Source: Stichopus chloronotus
Taxonomy: Eukaryota > Echinodermata > Holothuroidea > Aspidochirotida > Stichopodidae
Assembly (NCBI GenBank): GCA_021234535.1
Contig: CM037839.1
Span: 10,665,419 to 10,729,418 of the forward strand
Direction: 5' to 3'
DNA length: 64,000 bases
Position numbers and translations under genes: made by a program
The notes under the pieces: generated by a model
Database searches by the model: none
What the model saw: only the letters and a program-made list of their open reading frames with translations
What the model was told of the DNA's origin: nothing
In this document: in pieces, positions 13,601 through 21,740 of the stretch
Layout: each line of letters opens with the position of its first letter
Numbering within the stretch: position 1 is the first letter of the stretch

Positions 13601-16600
13601 TGAATGCTACAGACGGAGGTAATCTGAACTTTCTGAAGGATCATCAAGGACCCCATACCATGTTGATCGTGGATGAATGACGGGTGACATTTTCCAACTC
13701 TTTTCGACAAGTGTTCTAGTGGGTAACAAGGCACTGGTGAAACAATCAATGCATATGATGCAAAACCATGGAACGCCATTTAATGCGCCATCCCACTGAT
13801 CAGTCTCCCCGCCAGTCTTAAGACAATGTACCAAGGGTGGGAATTGTGGAGGAATTGTCCAGCTCAACTTTGAGTCCTTACAAAACATCCGAATATTTCC
13901 ACAGGGACTTGATTCGGGAACCTATGGATGGTAACACGGATAGTCTCATCACCCAGCTAAATCTCCACCCTTTGATGGCCAGTCTGTGGAAATGTTACAC
14001 TTGACATTGGCATATTGAGGATTTTCTGGACATGAAGACACAATGTTGTTAAGTTTATATTGTACAGGACATATCATAACTTAAGGACTATATATTAGTA
14101 AGAATAAGGCAATACCATAATCGAATAACCTTGATATAACCGTTGAAAGTATTACTGAAAATAATTGTTATTCTTCACTCTTGGTATTTCTTGTCTGATG
14201 TGGTAAGCATAGTCGTGAATTCCTATGTAGTGTTTACTTAACAAAATTCTGTCCGACTTTATTTATCAACCGTTCCCGTCGTATGTTCATACGACACGAG
14301 ATGTTACCATGCCATTCCTCCAAGGCGTTATCCAGGCTGATAGCAATCAAATCGGTGTTCTTTTCAACGAACACTTTGTACATGCCTTAAAGGCTACATT
14401 TGACACACCTTTTGTCAAATGTGGAAAAAAAACCAGACTTATCAACTTTCCATGTAAGGTTTTCAATATAATAGTACTTTTTTTTGTTTCTGCACGATTA
14501 AAATAACCAGATTAAACCCTGGCCAAAAAGCACTGACTACCCACCATCAGACAAGACTCATAAATTGTAGATAACCGTACAGTGGAATACCGTCTGACGT
14601 CTTTCTTCCATACGACGACGCTGTAACATACCGTCCTAACTGTAGGCCGGTTTGCAGAGAAACATTATCTTATCCCATAAACCCGTTTCAGTTAAATTCT
14701 AAATTGATGGTCCGGTTGCGCATACCGGGAAGAGTCCCAATGTGACATGTACATTACTTTCTGATTAGCCAAAGTCCTAAAAGATAATTTGCCGTGTCGT
14801 CCAGGTGAGGTTCCGACATGTTTAATTCAACGGACAGCTCATGACCCAACGGAGATCAATGATGGTATCGTAGTTGTAGGGAGACTCACGATTATGTATG
14901 ACGCTTCTTCAAGTCTCTTCGGGTCTTGGGTAGTCAGTGCCTTGTGGCCAGGACTTAACATGACAAATATCATTGACAAATATCATGACAAATATAATTG
15001 AGTACCACATATGCAACCTCTGTGTAATGTTTCCTGTCGCTGCCTTGTCTTCTTAGAAATAGCTCTAAAAATTATCACTTACAGTGCAATCAATAACTTA
15101 GAAGTATTTTACTTATTTGGTTCTGTTCATTGGACGACATCCATAATATTACAAATAGCCTACTTTTATCCTGTGATATAAACGAAAAGTTGATACCTCT
15201 AACAAGCCGCACGTGACGTCGTCAAACCAAATTTTTCCAGTTCCTTGGCCAAAGTAGGCATTTTGTCTGGATGTCACAGCTCCTACATATCCAAGTTCCA
15301 TGCACACGATGTGAGCTTCATTATAATACCACCTGCGTCCACATATCGTCCCCCATTCACCGTTTACTTTCACCTCTACTCGACCGGCATGCGACGTGGG
15401 TCCATCGACGAGGCGAACGCCTTGATAAACTGTTAAATAGTCAGTGTGAATTTTAAATGAGCTTGAGTTGTTGAAGGTGCAGGTGTTAAAACCTAATGCT
15501 AATCCACTTGTTTGGAAATGTACGTACCTTTTTACTATTGTTGGACAAAACCTTTAAAACGATCATTGTCTCTATGGGTTGCTTGTCAATGCATTCTGTT
15601 GCTGTTCTTAAAACTTAATAATTAAAGCCTATTCTTAATGAAATTGCATACAAGGGAGATTATGTTAATCTAGTTGAAACATTTGGAGTGGCAAAAGATC
15701 ATACCGAATCGGCTGTCGCTGCATCTTTCGCAGTCACAGTAGTCGGGTCCGCTTCCGCACCGTCCATCTGGACCACAGCAGGGATTGGGGCCATTGGCGT
15801 TGCATTTAGCGGGTCTTCCGTTCGGTGCTAACACTTCGGTTCCGCACTGTAGATCGCTCCTGTAATTTGGCAGATCTTGTGAAAGATGAAAAGAAATTAT
15901 TTAATACCTTTGTAAACAAAGTTATCAGTGTGAACTAGTGAATATGAAAGCATGTATATGTTGCAAGTTCATAAACGGTACTATCAGAACGTTACTTTGT
16001 ACTTTTCTTCTGGTCACTTGCCAGCAGAAAGTTACGAAGCAGTGTTTCCATTTCTTTCCCTTTTCCTGATTTCTTATTTAATTTTCCTTCTTTGTCTTTT
16101 CTATTTTAGAAAGATAAATGCTTAAACAGGACAAAGTAAAGAAGGAGCTAAAATTTTTAAACTACAAAATGCCCTAGGAATTAGTTACCTACCCCATTAA
16201 ACACACCACCATTAACTTTTGACTTTTAACCACCTTGTCCGGTCCCCTCCCATCCCTCATTCCACAAATGAACCTTCCCTCTAACGTTTTCTCTCTCTCT
16301 CTGTAAGTCCTCAAAAAGTGTTTACAGCCTGATAGTTTTGTACAAACCTCTACGGTAATCAATGCATGTTTCACACCTGCAGTGTGACAATGTGCAAAAA
16401 TTCCCGGCGCTACAGCAGGGGAAGGATGAGTAAGGGTCACACTCTGCAACTTGTCCGTTTGGCGCAATCCAGTCTCCACCACAACGATAATCACTTCTGA
16501 ACTTTGATTCTTAACGGGTGTAAGAAATAAGTTGTGAAAAAAAATTAGAAACAAAATGACTTTGATAGTTGTTATATGATTCAGAGCAGTTTATTAAGAA

Positions 16601-18229
16601 TACGAGTATATGAATACAATGTCCGTTCACGATTCAAAGCAGTTTTGTTGACCATTTAACAGTCTCTCGCCTCTCAGTAAAACCAAAATGCACTGGCAGT
16701 CGATTACATTGATGTCCAAAATCCAAATGAGTTCTTCGTAAAGAAAGATATCGAACTGTAATGGTCGCAACGAAAACTTGATACGTTCCTTCAACTGCTA
16801 GGATCCACATATTTGCTCTTCGACCGAACGCAGTAATTGCTAACACACTCTTGAAAAGCTCGATGGAGGTGCGCCAGGGTACATAGAGATGCATAAAAAT
16901 ATGATTCCAGTTTCATAAATGAGTTCACCATTATGAAGCATACCACATATATACTAACAAATGAAAACAGTATTTCTCACGATGAGAAATTTCTTCATCA
17001 AAAATTTAAGTAGCCTCCTTTAAAATTGCCTTTAAGTGTCTAAGTTGCGAAGACTCCTTTCCATCGAAGTCGCTCTGATTCGAATGCACGCAAGGAAATT
17101 CCCAAAAAAGAGCATTTACGTGATTTTGCAGCCAAAGGTTTTGGCGTGACTTTGGCAGAGAAAATGACTTTTTGCACCTTTACCGATGGAAGGACTTGTT
17201 ATGATATTGCTAGAATAGTGTTTGTTTCTCTATACTGAAGTAGACAAGGGTGACACCCTTGTAAAGTTCAGTCCTAAGCTGTTTCCGTCTGTCGTGGATA
17301 ACAAGTCAGATGTGCATCTGTCAAAACGTACGCAAAAGCTGGACTAATTTAATTACGGAATTGGGTAAGATATAATCTAGAAATAAGACACGGTTTAGCC
17401 TAAGACGATAAATCGATGGAGCCATAAATATCTTGTATTGATGACTTTCAAATTTACATATTTTCAATCAGGAAATCATATTCATGTTAAATCAGCACGA
17501 TAATGAATATTCAACAAATGTGTCTACCGAGAGAGGAAAGGGCGATATCAAACCATCACGTCTCCAATTTTTGTCCATAAACACCAAGTTGGATCCACAT
17601 GGCAACTTGACTTCTTCTCTCAGAAAATCACACAAAAGTTACAATAAACATCAACAGCTCAAATAGCCAATCGAAAATAGACTATCAGGGGATCGCAACC
17701 TTTTTGTAGTAACATACACACACCATGACACACCTTCTCACACACATATATAAATATACCTATTTCACCCCTTTCTCCTTATTTGAAACACGTCGGTTAG
17801 TAGTACCAAGTTGCATATACCCTATAGGGTTCCTACTGAGCCCACTGATCCATCAAGTTTCAGTTGAATGCCACAAAGGGTGTAAGGTAGGGTACTAAAT
17901 TATTGGGGTTTGTTGATTTAAAGTTCGATATCTGGTCCTTGCACGTAAAGAGAAGAAATAATTGTCATCACTCATCAGTCCCCTTCCCCTGCTCACTACT
18001 CCTCCCCTCCCCTCCCCCCCCCCCTTTTTTTTCTTGTTCTCCTTCCTATACAGCCTAAAAGCTGCATACCTAAGAGGGAATTTGATTTATTCTATCTGAA
18101 GATGATACGATCAGTCAGTATACTGAAAGCAATTGAAGGGAAAGAAATGAAAGCTTTAAGAACATCACCTGATCCCTTGCAAGCACCGACCACCCACGTG
18201 ACCAGAACGACTGCAACGAGCTGTTTCAT
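1436..18229 (-). CDS. Secreted SRCR / hevein-like mosaic gene, 16 exons seen, 3' end beyond the window
   Basis: Seen: exons in transcription order 18229-18169, 16509-16348, 15875-15705, 15429-15197, 12851-12740, 12515-12165, 11541-11365, 10622-10287, 8539-8366, 7736-7563, 5105-4932, 4701-4528, 3948-3778, 3004-2831, 2217-2047, 1606-1436. They total 2986 nt, or 995 codons plus one base, with no internal stop. Domain order is signal peptide, Hev, Hev, SRCR (two exons), SRCR, Hev, SRCR, then eight Hev. Every intron is phase 1 except the phase-0 intron inside the first SRCR. No transmembrane segment, stop or terminal exon appears, so the gene runs past base 1. Known: SRCR domains bind microbial or endogenous polyanions, and hevein folds bind chitin-type N-acetylglucosamine polymers. 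Inferred: a secreted or C-terminally anchored immune or digestive recognition protein. The alternative is two adjacent genes, but no second start is visible. Confidence 0.8.
2047..2217 (-). CDS. Hevein-like module exon (module 10)
   Basis: A 171-nt exon, acceptor GCAACAG, donor AACG/GTAAGT, phase 1-1. It is FLAPNG subtype, the close partner of module 8. With module 9 it forms the first copy of the tandem unit; modules 8, 7 and 6 form the second. Confidence 0.87.
2831..3004 (-). CDS. Hevein-like module exon (module 9)
   Basis: A 174-nt exon, acceptor GGGGCAG, donor ATAG/GTAAGA, phase 1-1. It is WIAPNG subtype with cysteine spacing C-x13-C-x7-CC-x5-C-x6-C-x1-C-x2-C; the CC-x5-C-x6-C core equals that of hevein. 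It is the near-identical partner of module 6. Confidence 0.88.
3778..3948 (-). CDS. Hevein-like module exon (module 8)
   Basis: A 171-nt exon, acceptor GCATTAG, donor AACC/GTAAGT, phase 1-1. It encodes SPYREDNRCGGDFLAPNGE, AQC, YPCCSPYNWCG and DHCDCAEC, ending TDYREN. It differs from module 10 (2217-2047) at about 5 of 171 bases, and both flanks match over some 200 bp. It belongs to the FLAPNG subtype, distinct from the WIAPNG subtype. Confidence 0.87.
4528..4701 (-). CDS. Hevein-like module exon (module 7)
   Basis: A 174-nt exon, acceptor GGAGCAG, donor ATCG/GTAAGA, phase 1-1. It resembles module 6 with small changes (PFRED for PYRED, NGQ for NGE). It has no counterpart between modules 8 and 10, so it is an extra local duplication inside the second copy of the tandem unit. 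The intron to module 6 is only about 230 bp. Confidence 0.87.
4932..5105 (-). CDS. Hevein-like module exon (module 6)
   Basis: A 174-nt exon, acceptor GGAGCAG, donor AGCG/GTAAGA, phase 1-1. By direct comparison it differs from module 9 (3004-2831) at only 2 of 174 bases, both next to the donor, and the upstream intron flank is also nearly identical. This shows recent duplication or gene conversion. Ser, Tyr and Trp sit in the hevein sugar-contact positions; the last contact (Tyr in hevein) is His. Confidence 0.88.
5450..6430. other. Unique segment in the module 5/6 intron; possible insertion
   Basis: Not repeated elsewhere in the window. It holds TATATAAATA at 5854-5863 and a plus-strand open frame at 5967-6299 without a recognisable domain. 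A TATA box in a unique block inside a tandem array could be a solo LTR, but I cannot define TG..CA ends or a target-site duplication. Confidence 0.25.
6430..7382 (-). repeat. Dispersed or duplicated 0.95-kb block, copy B, with a 155-codon open frame
   Basis: Second copy of the block at 1-954. The minus strand is open for about 155 codons (7057-6590), containing TANWQHMRGNTNSSGYISHV; the first codon is GTG after an in-frame stop, so there is no ATG at the 5' end. It is Asn/Ser/Thr-rich with no motif I recognise. It could be a mobile-element fragment or an old exon. Its phase does not fit the phase-1 receptor exons, so I leave it out of the gene model. Confidence 0.55.
7563..7736 (-). CDS. Hevein-like module exon (module 5)
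   Basis: A 174-nt exon, acceptor GGAGCAG, donor ATCG/GTAAGA, phase 1-1. It encodes NRPYREDNRCGGDWIAPNG, AQC, YPCCSPYNWCG and DHCDCQDC, ending IDYREIG. It is almost identical in protein to modules 6, 7 and 9. A 0.95-kb dispersed repeat and a unique segment separate it from module 6. Confidence 0.87.
8366..8539 (-). CDS. Hevein-like module exon (module 4)
   Basis: A 174-nt exon, acceptor TTGGCAG, donor ATAG/GTAGGA, phase 1-1. It encodes PAYRDDYRCGGGYLALNGE, AQC, YPCCSPYNWCG and DHCDCEEC, ending IDYRE. The APNG motif of the other copies is ALNG. It is the most divergent member of the array proper and lacks the near-identical flanks seen further left. Confidence 0.85.
8540..10286. other. Intron between SRCR 3 and module 4
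   Basis: 1.7 kb with no coding module, tRNA or clear repeat seen. It has a short C-rich stretch near 9530. The array flanks found left of 8 kb are absent. Confidence 0.5.
10287..10622 (-). CDS. SRCR domain exon (SRCR 3)
   Basis: A 336-nt exon, phase 1-1 (acceptor TTTTCAG, donor CTG/GTAAGA). It is a complete group A SRCR with six cysteines: IRLIGGATSNVGRVEV, GTVCDDLW, VVCRQLGFPGAEG, IFLDNVQCTGSE, SIQDC, GNHNC and EDVTVEC. The usual Gly of EDAGVEC is Thr here. It is the last SRCR seen; all later exons in the window are hevein-like. Confidence 0.88.
11365..11541 (-). CDS. Hevein-like module exon (module 3)
   Basis: A 177-nt exon, acceptor ACCTTAG, donor AAAG/GTTTGA (weak), phase 1-1. It encodes NFRSDYRCGGAWLAPSG, AQC, YPCCSPANWCG and DDHCLCREC, ending NDFR. 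All eight cysteines and the Ser and Trp that line the hevein sugar site are present. It sits alone between two SRCR exons, so the gene alternates modules here before the hevein-only array. Confidence 0.85.
12165..12515 (-). CDS. SRCR domain exon (SRCR 2)
   Basis: A 351-nt single exon, phase 1-1 (acceptor TTGATAG, donor CTG/GTGAGT). It is a complete group A SRCR: IRLVGGSTPNKGRVEV, GTICDDGW, VVCRELGY, IWLDDVECTGSE, SIAYC, GEHNC and EDAGVEC, with six cysteines at the expected positions. A Ser/Thr-rich tail (EEVQSTTSASG) forms the linker to the next hevein-like module. Confidence 0.88.
12740..12851 (-). CDS. SRCR domain, C-terminal half exon (SRCR 1b) plus Thr/Pro linker
   Basis: A 112-nt exon. 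A pyrimidine-rich acceptor (CTTCTTCTTGTGTTCGATGAAG) leads, in phase 0, into FSIDDCEKNNYGHSNC and EDAGVEC, which is the missing end of the SRCR at 15429-15197. It supplies cysteines 4-6. A short linker YSPTTTLAP follows before a phase-1 donor G/GTAAGC. Joined, the two exons give 115 codons, a normal SRCR length. Confidence 0.78.
12852..15196. other. Intron splitting SRCR 1
   Basis: 2.3-kb phase-0 intron, unlike all other introns of this gene. It carries the TTAA MITE at 14516-14954. Around 13530-13890 overlapping minus-strand frames are open but match no family I know. The rest is featureless AT-rich sequence. Confidence 0.55.
14516..14954. mobile_element. MITE with TTAA target-site duplication (piggyBac-like)
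   Basis: 439 bp bounded by TTAA at 14512-14515 and 14955-14958. Terminal inverted repeats: left ACCCTGGCCAAAAAGCACTG, continuing ACTACCCA; right end, read in reverse, GTCCTGGCCACAAGGCACTG, continuing ACTACCCA. That is about 28 bp with few mismatches. No transposase is encoded, so it is non-autonomous. TTAA duplication and short inverted ends are typical of the piggyBac superfamily. It lies inside the intron that splits SRCR 1. Confidence 0.75.
15197..15429 (-). CDS. SRCR domain, N-terminal half exon (SRCR 1a)
   Basis: A 233-nt exon, phase 1 in and phase 0 out. It starts VYQGVRLVDG, has GRVEVKVNGEWGTIC, then the IVCMELGY and IWFDDVTC motifs, and stops at GLLE before a GTATCA donor. The remaining third of the domain is in the exon at 12851-12740. 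The two other SRCR domains in this gene are each coded by one exon. Only three of the six expected cysteines are here. Confidence 0.8.
15705..15875 (-). CDS. Hevein-like module exon (module 2, divergent)
   Basis: A 171-nt exon, acceptor CACAAG, donor TTCG/GTATGA, phase 1 at both ends. The spacing C-x13-C-x7-CC-x5-C-x6-C-x1-C-x2-C is exact. The Ser after the CC pair is Gly, and the Trp before cysteine 5 is Arg (GPDGRC), while Tyr is kept before cysteine 6 (GPDYC). Two of the residues that contact sugar in hevein are therefore lost, so this copy is probably structural or binds something else. Confidence 0.75.
16348..16509 (-). CDS. Hevein-like module exon (module 1, divergent)
   Basis: A 162-nt exon, acceptor TTAAG, donor G/GTTTGT (weak). 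It encodes an eight-cysteine module: RCGGDW, then APNGQ, AEC, PCCS, a short loop CTLSHC, RC and ETC, ending DYRR. The loop between cysteines 5 and 6 has four residues instead of six, and the aromatic before cysteine 5 is Phe, not Trp. The cysteine frame stays intact but sugar binding may differ from the downstream copies. It is the first module after the signal peptide. Confidence 0.75.
16510..18168. other. Intron 1 of the SRCR/hevein-like gene
   Basis: 1.66 kb between the signal-peptide exon and module 1. A run of C then T at 18013-18032, followed by T/C-rich sequence, lies close to the donor side. No further coding signal seen. Confidence 0.5.
18169..18229 (-). CDS. Signal-peptide exon (exon 1) of the SRCR/hevein-like gene
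   Basis: ATG at 18229 (context ACAATGA, A at -3) opens 20 codons: Met-Lys-Gln, a hydrophobic core LVAVVLVTWVVGA, then Cys-Lys-Gly-Ser. A phase-1 donor (AG/GTGATG) follows at 18168. Upstream in frame there are only non-ATG codons, and a TATA-like motif lies about 75-80 bp upstream, so this ATG is the likely start. The phase matches every following module exon. Confidence 0.7.
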
Positions 18230-18300
18230 TGTAGTTTTCGACAATGGTAGTAGTGTCTTAACGCTGAAAACGTCAGAGAGCAAATTTTGTAATAACCTGG

Positions 18301-18311
18301 AGATTATAAAC
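18301..18311 (-). promoter_or_regulatory. TATA-like element upstream of the SRCR/hevein-like gene
   Basis: The minus strand reads TTTATAATCT about 75-80 bp upstream of the start ATG. A transcription start near 18275-18280 would give a short 5' leader. This is a motif match only; no other core-promoter element is convincing. Confidence 0.35.
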
Positions 18312-18547
18312 CAAAATGATCAAAAGTCAAACTACAAAAGAAAAGTGCAGCGGGGTCTTACTTCGAGCAGAATTTACTGTGATGAAATGCCTATAGTGCA
18401 CTAATTGGAGGTTTTCATTAAGATGACAGTGACTGGTGTAGTACTCGCGAGGACATCAATACTTCTGACCCCACATTCAGTACATATAAGTGTCCTTAAC
18501 TGAAACCATCACTGAAAACTTTGTATCGATACTCGATAAACATTAAA

Positions 18548-18637
18548 ATGGGTCCCTCATGTTCGTGCTCAGTGGTTTCTCTACTTGTCCTAGTACTGTG
18601 GGCCGGGATTGGTGCTTTCTGGGCCAGTCATGAATGA
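18548..18637 (+). CDS. Small hydrophobic reading frame or signal-peptide exon, divergent from the receptor gene
   Basis: ATG at 18548 gives 29 codons: MGPSCSCSVV, a hydrophobic core SLLVLVLWAGIGAFWA, then SHE and stop. A TATA-like CATATAAG lies about 60 bp upstream (18484-18491). The start is 318 bp from the receptor start on the other strand, so the two may share a divergent promoter. A GT inside the core (ATTG/GTGCTT) could make it a phase-1 first exon of a secreted protein, but no following exon was found. It may also be chance. Confidence 0.3.
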   Translation: MGPSCSCSVVSLLVLVLWAGIGAFWASHE

Positions 18638-18939
18638 CGCAGACATGTGAACAGAGTAACAAATACTATCCTTCAATTGTGACGATTTATTATCGTAGAG
18701 ATATTCATGTTACTTCTTTAACCCATACGTTTTGATAAATTGATAAGACTAGGTAAATCTATTCATTAAAAAAATGTATCCTTTTATTCGTTTTATTCGT
18801 ATACTTTTGGGCGTAGCTATAAAACTACGGTACCGTACGTGGTCTGTTAAACTCTCAACCCTGACGCAGTTTGTGGTCATCGCAGCCTAACAAGCTACTG
18901 AATCGTTGAGCAGTTTCAACACTGTAAAGTCGTTCTGAG

Positions 18940-21740
18940 ACTAAGCCCAGTCCAGACCTCCAGCAAACTCCTACAAACATTTCTCGACCTAGCTCTTGAA
19001 AAGAAAAATGGACGATTCCCTCCACAAAACTGAAGCAAATAGAGCACGAATTCAGGACATTGAGATAGCAATGGAGTCATGTGCTAAAAAAAAAGAAAGA
19101 AATCGAGGAAAATCTGATTGCTTCCGTGACGTGGAGAATAAACGTGCTCCAGCTCTTAACGAAATGAATCAACAGGGGCAGTATTCTCGACGAAATTGTC
19201 TTAGAATTGTTGGAATTGAGGAAAAACCAAACGAAAACACTGGCTACTTAGTATTAGATACTGCAGCCAAACACCTGCGACTAAATCCCCCCCCCCCCCC
19301 CCCCCCAGCAGAATAACAGACTCCCATCGAATTGGGAAACCCGAGCCAAACCGACCAAGAACTATTATTGTGAAATATTACAGCTACGAAACCAAGGAAT
19401 CTTGTGACAGCAAATCGACGAAAAGTTAGGGACCCATATTGCCACCAGAGATGACCTCACCAAAACAAATCAGAACCTGCTCGAAACGGCTGGGTCCCAC
19501 CCTCTTGTCTGATCAGCTCGGTCTCATGATGTCAAAATTGTAGCCTTTCTCGTAAAGAATGGAGAAAAATTTACAAGACGAATTCGAGAACGCCGTGACC
19601 TACGGAGACTGTAAATCGGCCTAAACTGAACGGTAAAACAAAAGGATCAATTTTCTCTGTCATGGGCGGTATTTTTTTTCCTCTACTACTGTCTTTGTGT
19701 TTCTACGTTCTGTATGGTCCCGTTGCATTCTTATCATCCTGTTATTATATTCAACTGCATGATCTCTATGGATTTGATTTACTTACTTAATGTAATATAT
19801 CAAATACCAAACGGCCGAATAACAACTGCTCATCGTTAATCGCTTTCATATAACCGATTTGATAACAAAACATTTGTTCAGATGCCGTATTACTATTTTA
19901 TCAGTTAAGAACATGCCTTATACTCGACAAGTAAATAATAAGACTGGAACAAAATCTCTATGTTATACGTTTCATAATGAAGAAGATACATTTGATGTAA
20001 ACTGTAAACACTATGATAGTGAAAAATTCAATCAGATTCCCGGAAGCAATCTTGCTTTTTCCTTTTTTTCCCGCGAATAGCCGTAGCTCAAACAAAAATT
20101 TGGAGCCATTCCTTGACTTCCTTTCTACGCCTAACAACGATTTTTCCGTGATTGGGTTTAGTGAATCTTGGCTAGGGGATAATAGCTCCCCACTCCTGCA
20201 ATCAGAGGATTAAGTACTTGTTGAAAATTATAGGTAGTGCAATTAAAGGTGGTGGTGTAGGGCTGGTTGTTTCTATAATATATTTAGTTTTGGCAGACTG
20301 GACGACATATCCGTTTTCAATGATGGAACAGAAAGTGTCTTTATTGAACTTAAAGACTCGGGGGATCAACTAGAAAACTCCCATTATTGTTGGTGTCATC
20401 TGTAGACCGCACCATGGTGTAACTCGGAGTTTTAACGGTTACCTCGGAGAAATTCCAAATAAAATTTCGAATGAAAACTCTCCTAATTACATTATTTTTC
20501 AATTTTTTATTTCAATTTTGATTTGTTCATGAACAGTTCTCCTAAACCACGTAATCCGCATTGCGAAGAAAAAAATTCTTCTACTAAGTTTGACCACTCT
20601 AAAAATGATCCCAAACGTACGTGGGACATATGCTAATGATGGAATATTTGAGTTAATAGCCGATGCTTTTAACAACTACTTCGCCATGATTGGTCCTACA
20701 TTTGCTTCCAATGTTCAGAGTAAAGTAAATGCCAACGTTAACCTACTAGAGATCGAAAGCAATCCCTCGAACATGTTTCTTGCTCCAACCGATGAAAATG
20801 ATGTTGTGAAGGTTTCCCTGTCTTGTTTACATTCCAATAAGGCTGCTGGTTATGATGGTGTATTTAAAAAATTATTAAACATTAGATTTCTAAGCCACCT
20901 ACTATTGCCATCAACAGGCCTAGACCCCTTGGGAACCGGTGTCGTTCCTGATAGTATTAACATTACTCTTGCTCATGCAGTAACTATTTGAGAAACTCCT
21001 TAGATCAAAACAAAGCGTTTGCTGGAATCCTCTTATTGTCTAAGGCTTTTGATACTATTGACCACGCAACACAGCTGATGAAACTTTAGCATCAGTGGTG
21101 TTGGCTTAGCTTGGATTGAAAGCAACTTACAGTGACCAATACATGACATTTTGTGTCTTTTAATTGGGTCCATTCTGATTCACAACATGCGGAGTTCCTC
21201 AAGGATCCAGCTTCTGTCCTCTGCTTTTTTATTATCTATGTCAGTGACATCGGTAATGTTTCGAATACCTGCACAATTGTTCTTTTCGCAGACGACACTA
21301 GTCTAATTCTTTACTGGTCATGATGATATTGAGGAACTCGAGAACACCATCTGCATCTAACTGTAAAAAATCCATGATTGGTTTTCAGCTGATAAGACTC
21401 TCACTCAATGCAGGGAGGTGCACCTCCCTGCTCAATGTAAAGGAGAGACATTTTTTCTTTAGCAGGAATACCTGTGATAACCGTAAATGAAATTCATATC
21501 TCCATAAATGGCAATTCATTGCAGAGGGTAAATACTACTAAGTTTTTAGGTGTATCGATTGACGTGGTCTTATGTGAAAGTCTCGTATTGATTCTGTTAC
21601 TTTAAAAGTGGCCCGAAGAACAGGCATATTGTCGAAACTAAAACATTACTTACCTAGGAAGGTCCCCCGCTCTCTTTACTTTACCCTCATTTTACCTAGT
21701 TACCCCTTCTATTGCCTAACAGCCTGGGCCTGAACAAGCA
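18940..21740 (+). mobile_element. Degenerate non-LTR (LINE) retrotransposon
   Basis: Pieces of a LINE in order, interrupted by stops and frame changes. ORF1-like segment at 18996-19560 (QYSRRNCLRIVGI, then after a 20-C run SHRIGKPEPNRPRTIIVK). Endonuclease-like segment near 20070-20440 (VIGFSESWLGDN). Reverse transcriptase at 20590-21330 with KAAGYDGV, LSKAFDTIDH, CGVPQGS and the catalytic FADD box at about 21285. A C-terminal part at 21420-21735 (KLKHYLPRKVP). The layout fits CR1/Jockey-type LINEs; it is inactive. Confidence 0.8.
19287..19306 (+). repeat. Homopolymer C run inside the LINE ORF1
   Basis: 20 consecutive C residues interrupt the ORF1 relic and shift its frame. Other C-rich runs in the window lie near 3476, 18013, 24150, 24480, 24591, 34567, 42878 and 47259. 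Confidence 0.9.

Noticed and set aside
13531..13888. Overlapping minus-strand frames within the SRCR 1 intron
   Set aside because: They do not carry SRCR or hevein motifs, lack phase-compatible borders, and match no transposon protein I can name.
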